19,820 nucleotides of DNA from Tyzzerella sp. UBA1042. Lineage in GTDB: Bacteria > Bacillota > Clostridia > Lachnospirales > Anaerotignaceae. The notes beneath the pieces are model-generated. The model made no database searches. It was given only the letters and a program-made list of their open reading frames with translations, and had not been told where the DNA came from. The translations under genes were made by a program, and so were the position numbers. Below are positions 13,865 to 19,820 of the stretch, in pieces; within the stretch, counting starts at the first letter, position 1; each line of letters starts with the position of its first letter. The stretch lies in assembly GCA_002316675.1 (NCBI GenBank), contig DCDZ01000006.1, positions 1-19,820 on the forward strand, given 5' to 3'.

Positions 13865-14699
13865 CCTCAGCCACCCCCAAATATGCGTCGATTACCCTTT
13901 GATTGTTCTGAATTTCATTGGGTGTGCCGTTTGCAATCATTTTCCCGAAGTCGATGACATAAATACGGTCGGAAATATCCATAACCAAATTCATATGATG
14001 CTCAATCATAAAAACAGTAAGATGAAATTGATCCCGCACCTTCCGGATAAACTCTGTCAGCTCATCCGTCTCTTGGGGGTTCAGCCCCGCCGCAGGCTCA
14101 TCCAGCAAAAGCAGGGAAGGCTCCGTTGCCAAGGCCCGGGCAATTTCCAAATGCCGCTGCTTGCCGTAGGGGAGGGCGCTGGATTTTTCATCCTTCAGCG
14201 CATATAAATCAAGAATACGCAAAAGCTCCAGAGCGTCCTCTTTCATTTTTTTCTCTTCCTTCCAGTTTAGGAGGAAAGTGTCCGTAACAATATTTGCCTT
14301 CATACGCATATGCTTTGCGATAAGCACGTTTTCCAAAACCGTAAGCTCTTTAAACAGACGGATATTTTGGAAGGTACGGGCAATGCCAAGCTTGGTAATT
14401 TTATCAGGCGTGGGCTCCAATATTTTTTTGTAGACCCCATTGTTTTCCCCGGCATAGAGCTTCTTCATTTTCCCCCGAGGGTAATTGGAAATGATTGTTT
14501 TCCCTCCGAATGTAACTGCGCCGCTGGTGGGGGCATAAACACCGGTAATGACGTTAAACGCCGTTGTTTTCCCCGCACCATTGGGGCCGATGAGGGAAAC
14601 AATTTCCCCCTGATGTACCTCTAAGGAAAGGTTGTTTACGGCAACAACGCCGCCAAACTGCATGGTAATATCCTGCACGGAAAGGACTTTTTCACTCAA
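13857..14699 (-). CDS. livG: Branched-chain amino-acid ABC transporter ATPase LivG
   Basis: The second ATPase of the transporter, 280 residues. Walker A is GPNGAGKTT, the segment GIARTFQNIRLFKELTVLENV is diagnostic for LivG, and the signature region is LPYGKQRHLEIARALA. Walker B is LLLLDEPAAGLNPQE, and the H-loop is MIEHHM. A stretch of about 25 residues (ISNYPRGKMKKLYAGENNG onward) between the first strands and the Q-loop is longer than in E. coli LivG. The frame opens at a GTG at 14708 that lies within the Shine-Dalgarno itself. The TTG at 14699, 7 bases after GGAGGT, is preferred. It overlaps the end of livM by 8 bases (TTGAGTGA). Confidence 0.94.
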   Translation of the reverse strand: MSEKVLSVQDITMQFGGVVAVNNLSLEVHQGEIVSLIGPNGAGKTTAFNVITGVYAPTSGAVTFGGKTIISNYPRGKMKKLYAGENNGVYKKILEPTPDKITKLGIARTFQNIRLFKELTVLENVLIAKHMRMKANIVTDTFLLNWKEEKKMKEDALELLRILDLYALKDEKSSALPYGKQRHLEIARALATEPSLLLLDEPAAGLNPQETDELTEFIRKVRDQFHLTVFMIEHHMNLVMDISDRIYVIDFGKMIANGTPNEIQNNQRVIDAYLGVAEDE

Positions 14700-15777
14700 G
14701 GCCCTCACCTCCCGTTTTCTTCTTCTCCAATCGCTTCAGCATAAAGTTCCAGTTAAATTCCCTCATGCCCATGATGCCCCGACGGAAAAAGAGCACCACA
14801 AGCATCAAAATAACGGAGAACACAACCATACGAAAGCCGTTTTTTAATAAAGGAACCTGAAACGCTCCGATGTAGGTTTCCATATCCAGAAAACGCAGCC
14901 ACCACTCTCTTCCGGCAATGACCAGAAACGCGGAAAGAATACTGCCTGTGACAGAACCCATGCCGCCGATGACCACAATCAGCAGGATATTATAGGTTAA
15001 CGTAATGTTAAAGGTGGTTGAGGTGATTGCACCCAGATACATCCCCATCAGGGCACCGCCTACTCCTGCAAAAAAGGAGCTGATGATAAAGGAAAGCTGC
15101 TTATGTGTGGCAAGGTTGATGCCCATTGCCTCCGCCGCAATTTCATCCTCCCGGATTGCCTTAAAAGAACGGCCGTAGGAGGAGCGGATGAGCAGGCATA
15201 CAATCAGAATACAAATGCCCACAACAATAAAAGGAAAGTAAAAATTGGGGAATTTGGGGATCATTTTTAGCCCGAGGGAGCCGTTGGTCACACGGTTCAT
15301 GGGGGAGCTTCCCGCAATAATACGCACAATTTCCGCAAAGCCCAAGGTGGCAATGGCGAAATAATCGCTTTTTAGGCGAAGTACCGGTGCGCCGATGAGT
15401 GCCGCTAAAATGGCCGCCACCAGCCCTGCCAAAACAAGGCCTGCCCAAATGGGCAGCTGCAAATTAGCCAGCCAGTCGGCTACGCCATAAAGATAATATA
15501 CGCCGGGGCGGCTTTGGGCGGGTATGGTGAATATGGCAAAGGTGTAAGCGCCCACTGCCATAAAGCCTGCCTGCCCCAGAGAAAACAGCCCGGTGAAGCC
15601 GTTTAATAAATTCATAGAGACTGCCACAAGTGCATAAATTGCGCCTAGCTGCAACACCGTACGAAGCATATAGGTGGGCTTTGTATAATGATTTACATAA
15701 TATAAAATTCCTGCACATATCAAAAGGGCAATCACGGAAAAAAGGAGGTTTAATTGGGTTTTCTTTTTTTCTGTCAT
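14692..15777 (-). CDS. livM: Branched-chain amino-acid ABC transporter permease LivM
   Basis: A 361-residue inner-membrane permease with about nine or ten helices. Family marks are the GFTGLFSLGQAGFMAVGAYTFA segment near residue 60 and the cytoplasmic EAA-like loop SYGRSFKAIREDEIAAEAMGI. The glycine-rich VVIGGMGSVTGSILSAFLV is also present. It pairs with LivH to form the translocation channel in the membrane. AAGGTG precedes the ATG, and livH ends 3 bases upstream. The C-terminus is basic (RLEKKKT) and overlaps the start of livG. Confidence 0.94.
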   Translation of the reverse strand: MTEKKKTQLNLLFSVIALLICAGILYYVNHYTKPTYMLRTVLQLGAIYALVAVSMNLLNGFTGLFSLGQAGFMAVGAYTFAIFTIPAQSRPGVYYLYGVADWLANLQLPIWAGLVLAGLVAAILAALIGAPVLRLKSDYFAIATLGFAEIVRIIAGSSPMNRVTNGSLGLKMIPKFPNFYFPFIVVGICILIVCLLIRSSYGRSFKAIREDEIAAEAMGINLATHKQLSFIISSFFAGVGGALMGMYLGAITSTTFNITLTYNILLIVVIGGMGSVTGSILSAFLVIAGREWWLRFLDMETYIGAFQVPLLKNGFRMVVFSVILMLVVLFFRRGIMGMREFNWNFMLKRLEKKKTGGEGLE

Positions 15778-15780
15778 GTT

Positions 15781-16668
15781 TTACACCTTCTCCGTTATTT
15801 TTTCGCCGAACAGACCCGTCGGCTTAATCAGTAGAATGACAATGAGTAAAATAAACGTAAAAACATCGCTGAATTCCGAATAGCCTGCTGCTTTGATAAA
15901 GGTTTCGGATAAACCGATAATAAAGCCGCCCAAAACCGCCCCGGGAATGGAGCCGATGCCGCCGAATACCGCCGCAATAAAGCATTTTAAGCCGGGCAAG
16001 GAGCCGGCAAGGGGATATACGGAGGGACGGGGGGTAAAATAAAGAATAGATCCTACAGCCGCCAAAAGACAGCCGATGACAAAGGTGAAGCTGATTACCC
16101 GGTTGATTTTAATGCCCATCAGCTGAGAGGTTTCAAAATCCTTGGAAACAGCCCGCATAGCCATACCGATTTTTGTATGGTTGATCAGCTGCATCAAAAT
16201 GAATACAAAAACTAAGGTTAAAATAGGGGTAATGAAAGTCACCACCGAGGTGGAAATACCCCCAAGGGTAATTGTTCTTGTCAAAAACCCAATGGTCGGA
16301 TAGGGCTTTGGCAGGGCGGAAAATAAATAAGTCGCCACATTTTGCAGAAAATAGGAAACGCCGATGGCGGAAATCATGATAGACATACGGGGGGCGCTTC
16401 TTAAGGGCTTGTAAGCCAGTTTTTCAATCAGTACGCCAAGGGCAATGGTTGCCCCAAGCACCACAAGGATGGCGATGTACCATGGTAAGGTAAAGTTTAC
16501 AATGGAAAAAATCATAAAATAAGCCGCCATCATAAAAATATCGCCGTGGGCGAAGTTAATTAAACGTAAGATTCCATAGACCATGGTGTAGCCGATGGCG
16601 ATTAGGGCGTAAATACCGCCGATGGAAATGCCTGTCAGGCAATATTGCAAAAAAGCAGTTGCTGTCAT
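15781..16668 (-). CDS. livH: Branched-chain amino-acid ABC transporter permease LivH
   Basis: A 295-residue membrane permease with about eight helices, the usual length for LivH. Characteristic stretches are GISIGGIYALIAIGYTMVYGILRLINFAHGD at the N-terminus and the cytoplasmic loop GMAMRAVSKDFETSQLMGI. AVFGGIGSIPGAVLGGFIIGLSE lies near the end. The ATG is fixed by GGAGG 7 bases upstream. It is separated from livK by a 167-base gap with two small hairpins, and from livM by 3 bases. Confidence 0.95.
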   Translation of the reverse strand: MTATAFLQYCLTGISIGGIYALIAIGYTMVYGILRLINFAHGDIFMMAAYFMIFSIVNFTLPWYIAILVVLGATIALGVLIEKLAYKPLRSAPRMSIMISAIGVSYFLQNVATYLFSALPKPYPTIGFLTRTITLGGISTSVVTFITPILTLVFVFILMQLINHTKIGMAMRAVSKDFETSQLMGIKINRVISFTFVIGCLLAAVGSILYFTPRPSVYPLAGSLPGLKCFIAAVFGGIGSIPGAVLGGFIIGLSETFIKAAGYSEFSDVFTFILLIVILLIKPTGLFGEKITEKV

Positions 16669-16721
16669 GGTTAAAACCTCCAGACAAAAAAAGTGATGTT
16701 GTTCGGCTTGGAAAGGTTTAA

Positions 16722-16792
16722 AAAGGAAAAGTATCCTTTACAAACCTTCACAAACCGTAGGGAAAGAAATTGCCGGGAGGAGCACTCCCGGC
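16722..16792 (-). repeat. Two stem-loops between livK and livH
   Basis: GCCGGGAG (16772-16779) pairs with CTCCCGGC (16785-16792) around a 5-base loop. Further towards livH, AAAGGA (16722-16727) pairs with TCCTTT (16734-16739). Neither has a strong U tract on the minus strand. The first could protect the livK message or cause partial termination, so that the binding protein is made in excess over the permease. Confidence 0.6.
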
Positions 16793-16835
16793 GAACTGTT
16801 TATAAAAATGTACGGCGTAATCTCTCCGGCTATGA

Positions 16836-18077
16836 TTATTCAGCAGATTGTGTCTTTAAGAAGTTGAATTTACCGTCTTTAATTTGTTTGATGTAAGCCA
16901 CGTTTTTGATAGCGTCGCCGTTTTCATCAAAGGAAATTGCTCCTGTAACACCATCGAAGGATACTGTTTTTAATGCGTCACGCAAGGCAAGGGAATTGAG
17001 GTTTTCGGCACCGTCCAATGCTTTCAATGCTTCATAAATGGACATATAAGCATCGTAGCCCAATGCGGATACTGCCGCAACACCGTCTGTACCGCCGTTT
17101 AAGGTCAGGTTCTGGGGGTCGCTGTTCAAGTATGCCTTAAAGCCTTCTACAAAGTCCTTTGCAACGGGGCTGGATTCGTCATGCTCGTCAAAGAAGGTGG
17201 AGAGTGCAACGCCTTCTGCGGCAGAGCCTGCGGCGGAAATGATGGTTTCATTTTCCCATGTATCGCTGGCAATGATTTGTGCAGTTATGCCATTGGCCTG
17301 TGCCTGAGGCAGAAGCAGGGTTGCTGTGGAGATGGAAGAGGGTGCGAAAATGCAATCAGGGTTTGCCGCCTTGATGGTGGTGAGGATTGCATTAAAGTCA
17401 GACTCATTGGTCTGATACGTTTCGTTGGCAACAATGGTGCCGCCCATGCCTTCAAAAGCCTGCTGGAAGAATGCAGCAAGGCCGGTGGAATAGTCATCCC
17501 CGTTCTGGCTGATCAAAGCCGCTGTGGTATAGCCCTGTTCAATGGCATAAGACGCCATGACGGTGCCCTGGAAGGGGTCTAAGAAGCAGGTGCGGAAATA
17601 GAAGTCATTCCCCAAGGTTACCTGGGGGTTCGTGCAGGAAGCGCCCATGGCGGGAACCTGTGCGTCGGCAAAGGTCTGGCCTGCGGCAATGGAAACGCCG
17701 GAACCGTAGGAGCCGAGCACTGCAACCACGCCGGAGTTGATTAAGGACTGGGCTGCCGTAACCGCCGCTGTTTTATCAGATTGGTTATCAACCTCTACTA
17801 ATTCAATATTGTATGTAGTGCCATTAATATCAACGGTAGGATTTGCTTCCTTTGCATAGCGCATTCCCAGCACTTCCTGCATACCGCCGCCGCCGTTTTC
17901 GCCTGTGGTAGGCTCAAAAACGCCGATTTTGATTGTGTCGCCTTCAATGGCTACACCTGTTGCTGCATCATTTGCCCCGGTGTCGTCCCCGGCGTCGTCT
18001 CCGGAAGTGTTCCCTCCGCAAGCGGCTAAGGACAGCATCAGCACAGCTGATAAGGTCAAAGCAAGAAATTTTTTCAT
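16836..18077 (-). CDS. livK: Branched-chain amino-acid ABC transporter substrate-binding lipoprotein
   Basis: The extracellular binding protein that delivers substrate to LivHMGF. It has 413 residues. A lipoprotein signal peptide (MKKFLALTLSAVLMLSLAAC) carries a lipobox with Cys20 as the acylated residue. An Asp/Gly-rich flexible linker follows (residues 21-40). The mature part is a type-1 periplasmic-binding fold: IKIGVFEPTTGENGGGG, then AVLGSYGSGVSIAAG and VPAMGASCTNPQVT, ending with GVTGAISFDENGDAIK. The substrate is probably leucine, isoleucine or valine, but peptides or other amino acids are possible in this family. The frame opens 30 codons upstream, but the ATG at 18077 is 9 bases after GGAGGT and begins the signal peptide. 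Confidence 0.95.
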   Translation of the reverse strand: MKKFLALTLSAVLMLSLAACGGNTSGDDAGDDTGANDAATGVAIEGDTIKIGVFEPTTGENGGGGMQEVLGMRYAKEANPTVDINGTTYNIELVEVDNQSDKTAAVTAAQSLINSGVVAVLGSYGSGVSIAAGQTFADAQVPAMGASCTNPQVTLGNDFYFRTCFLDPFQGTVMASYAIEQGYTTAALISQNGDDYSTGLAAFFQQAFEGMGGTIVANETYQTNESDFNAILTTIKAANPDCIFAPSSISTATLLLPQAQANGITAQIIASDTWENETIISAAGSAAEGVALSTFFDEHDESSPVAKDFVEGFKAYLNSDPQNLTLNGGTDGVAAVSALGYDAYMSIYEALKALDGAENLNSLALRDALKTVSFDGVTGAISFDENGDAIKNVAYIKQIKDGKFNFLKTQSAE

Positions 18078-18183
18078 AATACTACTACCTCCCTCGGTTT
18101 TTCGTCCACATGAGGACAAAACAATGTTTTTCATGAGTGACTGTCCATATACGAAAGACATATGCACGCAACATCATTGTTTG

Positions 18184-18212
18184 AGTTTACCACAATTTAT
18201 ATTTCTAGGCAA
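18184..18212 (-). promoter_or_regulatory. Putative promoter of the liv operon
   Basis: On the minus strand TTGCCT (18212-18207) and TAAACT (18189-18184) are separated by exactly 17 bases, each matching consensus at 4/6. Transcription would begin near 18177, giving a leader of about 100 bases to livK. Confidence 0.5.
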
Positions 18213-18375
18213 TATTTACAACATTTTTTTACAAAAAAATAAATGCATCTCGAGAGAGGCTTTTTTCATGGGTTGGTATGGTGTATTCTGGAAATCATAT
18301 CTGCGCTTTTCTGTTGCGGGGCGGGGCTTTATATTTTATTTATCCGTTGTACTGGAAATGCCTGTGGTTTTCCTT

Positions 18376-18391
18376 TATAATAAAATATAAT
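18376..18391 (+). promoter_or_regulatory. Twin TATAAT boxes upstream of thyA
   Basis: Two perfect -10 hexamers lie at 18376-18381 and 18386-18391, about 45-55 bases before the thyA start. No good -35 element is placed 16-18 bases upstream of either, so the assignment is tentative. Confidence 0.4.
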
Positions 18392-18434
18392 TTTCCTCGG
18401 CAGCAGGAGGAGATGCAAAATAGGAGGAGAGACG

Positions 18435-19265
18435 ATGAGTAAAGCAGACACGATTTTTATTAAAAACTGTAAGGATATCCTAGAAAATGGAGTTTCAACG
18501 GAGAACGAAAAGGTGCGTCCCCATTGGGAGGACGGCAGCCCTGCATATACCTTAAAAATATTTGGCGTTGTGAACCGCTATGATCTTGGGGAGGAGTTCC
18601 CTCTTTTGACATTGCGTGCCACAAATTGGAAGGCGGCCATTGATGAGATTCTTTGGATTTGGCAGAAGAAATCCAATAATATCCATGATTTGAACAGCAA
18701 AATTTGGGATTCTTGGGCGGATGAAACTGGTTCCATCGGCAAGGCCTATGGCTATCAGCTGGGGGTGCCGTATGATTTTAAGCATGGCACAATGGATCAG
18801 GTGGATAATGTGTTATGGCAATTAAAAAATATGCCGTATTCCCGCAGGATTATGACGAATATTTATAACTTTGCCGACCTAAAGGAAATGGGCTTGGAGC
18901 CCTGTGCCTACAGCATGACTTTTAACGTGGTGGGGGACAAGCTGAATGCAATTCTCAATCAGCGGTCACAGGATACCTTAGCGGCCAACAACTGGAATGT
19001 GGTGCAGTATGCGGCCCTTTTGATGATGTTTGCCCAAGTGAGCGGTTTACAGGCGGGGGAATTGGTGCACGTAATTAGTGATATGCATATTTACGACAGG
19101 CATATCCCCATGATTGAAGAACTGGTGAAACGAGAGGCCTTCCCGGCGCCCAAGGTACGGTTGAATCCGGAGATTAAAAGCTTTTATGACTTCACAGTGG
19201 ATGATTTTATTGTGGAAGGGTATCAGCATGGCAAGCCCATCGGCAAGGTGCCTGTGGCCATATGA
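18435..19265 (+). CDS. thyA: Thymidylate synthase (ThyA)
   Basis: Converts dUMP to dTMP using 5,10-methylene-THF and yields dihydrofolate. It has 276 residues. The nucleophile is Cys157 in LEPCAYS. The phosphate-binding arginines are Arg137-Arg138 (YSRRIM) and the RS pair at 177-178. His218 and Tyr220 of DMHIYDRHI contact the nucleotide, and the family C-terminus KVPVAI is intact. The sequence follows the B. subtilis ThyA / phage phi3T type (ILWIWQKKSN, IWDSWADETGSIGKAYGYQLG) rather than the E. coli type. The usual PCH and GLPFN motifs read PCA and NNWN. AGGAGGAGAG precedes the ATG. The gene is followed by dfrA after 13 bases. Confidence 0.96.
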   Translation: MSKADTIFIKNCKDILENGVSTENEKVRPHWEDGSPAYTLKIFGVVNRYDLGEEFPLLTLRATNWKAAIDEILWIWQKKSNNIHDLNSKIWDSWADETGSIGKAYGYQLGVPYDFKHGTMDQVDNVLWQLKNMPYSRRIMTNIYNFADLKEMGLEPCAYSMTFNVVGDKLNAILNQRSQDTLAANNWNVVQYAALLMMFAQVSGLQAGELVHVISDMHIYDRHIPMIEELVKREAFPAPKVRLNPEIKSFYDFTVDDFIVEGYQHGKPIGKVPVAI

Positions 19266-19278
19266 TAGGAGTGGAGAT

Positions 19279-19767
19279 ATGAATTTAATTGTAGCGGTGG
19301 ATGAGCAATGGGGCATTGGCAAGGAAGGGGATTTGCTATGTCGTATTTCTGGGGATATGAAGCGTTTTCGGATCATTACCTCCGGGAATGTATTGGTTTT
19401 GGGGCGGAAAACACTGGAGTCTTTTCCTAACAAAAAGCCCCTGCCGAACCGGGAGCATATTGTGCTGACCAAGAATCCGAAGTATTCGGCGGAAGGGGTT
19501 ATCCTTTGCCATAGCCTTGAGGAGCTGCCCCTTGCGTTAGAGCGCTTTGAGGGGAAAGAGGTTTTTGTTGCCGGAGGGGAGAGCATTTATCAACAGCTTT
19601 TGCCCTTCTGCGAGAAGGCCTATGTAACCAAAATTTATGCTACCTTTCCCGCGGATACCAGTTTTCCCAATCTAGACTTACTGCCGGAGTGGGAGTTGAT
19701 AGAGGAAGAGGCCCATGAGGAAAACGGGATTAAGTTTTCTTTTGTGCTATATCATAAAAAGAAATAA
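19279..19767 (+). CDS. dfrA: Dihydrofolate reductase
   Basis: Reduces dihydrofolate to THF with NADPH, completing the thymidylate cycle begun by ThyA. It has 162 residues. The N-terminal MNLIVAVDEQWGIGKEGDLL gives the folate/NADPH loop. The acidic active-site residue is in ISGDMKRFR (about Asp27). VLGRKTLESF and FVAGGESIYQQLLP bind the cofactor, and the C-terminal IKFSFVLYHKK is typical. The frame is open back into thyA, but the ATG at 19279 lies 7 bases after AGGAG (19267-19271), which sits just beyond the thyA stop. The pair is a clear thyA-dfrA operon. No resistance mutation can be inferred. Confidence 0.96.
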   Translation: MNLIVAVDEQWGIGKEGDLLCRISGDMKRFRIITSGNVLVLGRKTLESFPNKKPLPNREHIVLTKNPKYSAEGVILCHSLEELPLALERFEGKEVFVAGGESIYQQLLPFCEKAYVTKIYATFPADTSFPNLDLLPEWELIEEEAHEENGIKFSFVLYHKKK

Positions 19768-19781
19768 ATCTGAAATTTAAG

Positions 19782-19820
19782 CTTCAAACCCTTGGGACGC
19801 TGTCCCAAACCCTGCAAGGG
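19782..19820. repeat. Partial intergenic hairpin repeat at the window edge
   Basis: TTGGGAC (19792-19798) pairs with GTCCCAA (19802-19808) around GCT. CCCTTG (19789-19794) can instead pair with CAAGGG (19815-19820). The element runs off the window. It follows dfrA and may include its terminator. It resembles dispersed GC-rich repeats of Clostridial intergenic regions. Confidence 0.55.

Larger units (their letters stand above)
18078..18434. other. Divergent regulatory region between livK and thyA
   Basis: This 357-base gap holds no gene I can support. It contains the likely liv promoter (minus strand), the A/T-rich thyA promoter area (plus strand), and a small hairpin in the livK leader formed by GTCC-TCATGT-GGAC near 18103-18116. 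An 8-base inverted repeat (18119-18126 with 18175-18182) brackets the expected liv transcription start. No known riboswitch or T-box was recognised. Confidence 0.6.

Noticed and set aside
18119..18182. 8-base inverted repeat as an RNA helix in the livK leader
   Set aside because: The predicted transcription start (about 18177) falls inside one arm, so most of that arm would not be transcribed.
17905..18390. 161-codon plus-strand frame across the livK start and the liv-thyA gap
   Set aside because: It overlaps the livK signal peptide in antisense and lacks a start signal; its composition looks like a shadow frame.
18413..18442. Nine-codon upstream frame overlapping the thyA start
   Set aside because: Its ATG is only 2 bases from the nearest GGAGG, too close for initiation; it is probably part of the thyA ribosome-binding region.

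Overview
The window looks like a chromosomal segment of an anaerobic Firmicute (class Clostridia, probably a Lachnospirales-type gut bacterium). The reasons are strong AGGAGG ribosome-binding sites, frequent TTG and GTG starts, Rex redox control, a minimal SufBC-type Fe-S system, an ECF folate transporter under a tetrahydrofolate riboswitch, and a DUF1858 protein. The genus is inferred from gene content, not shown. No phage, insertion sequence, CRISPR array, tRNA or rRNA was seen. The content is mostly housekeeping and transport, and I did not find a clear new defence or mobile system. The freshest material is in the non-coding parts.

Layout. 1-2232: bacteriohemerythrin (-), then a DNA-repair pair nfo-ogt (+) ending in a strong terminator. 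2273-3073: folT (-), preceded by a complete THF riboswitch with its own promoter and a terminator-type expression platform. 3083-3710: an unrecognised protein (-). 3763-7061: a consensus promoter, a long structured leader, then a tightly packed run sufC-sufB-signal peptidase I-membrane-anchored small protein-zinc-ribbon protein, followed by a DUF1858 redox protein. 7111-9815: an ABC-F ATPase and a membrane TPR protein (-). 9885-11525: rex (+), with a palindrome over its -35 box, then a LysE-family exporter. 11616-12959: a MATE exporter. 13011-13142: a cluster of hairpins. 13151-18077: a complete branched-chain amino-acid ABC transporter, livK-livH-livM-livG-livF (-). 18435-19767: thyA-dfrA (+). 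19782-19820: the start of an intergenic repeat cut by the window edge.

How the genes fit together. Folate is a recurring theme: folT imports folate under feedback from tetrahydrofolate, while ThyA consumes methylene-THF and DfrA regenerates THF. The Suf proteins supply Fe-S clusters, and Rex would tune fermentation genes to the NADH/NAD+ ratio. Nfo and Ogt repair abasic and alkylated DNA. The Liv system takes up leucine-type amino acids or related substrates. Several starts were moved from the longest ORF to the codon that sits 7-10 bases after a good Shine-Dalgarno; each case is stated in its entry.
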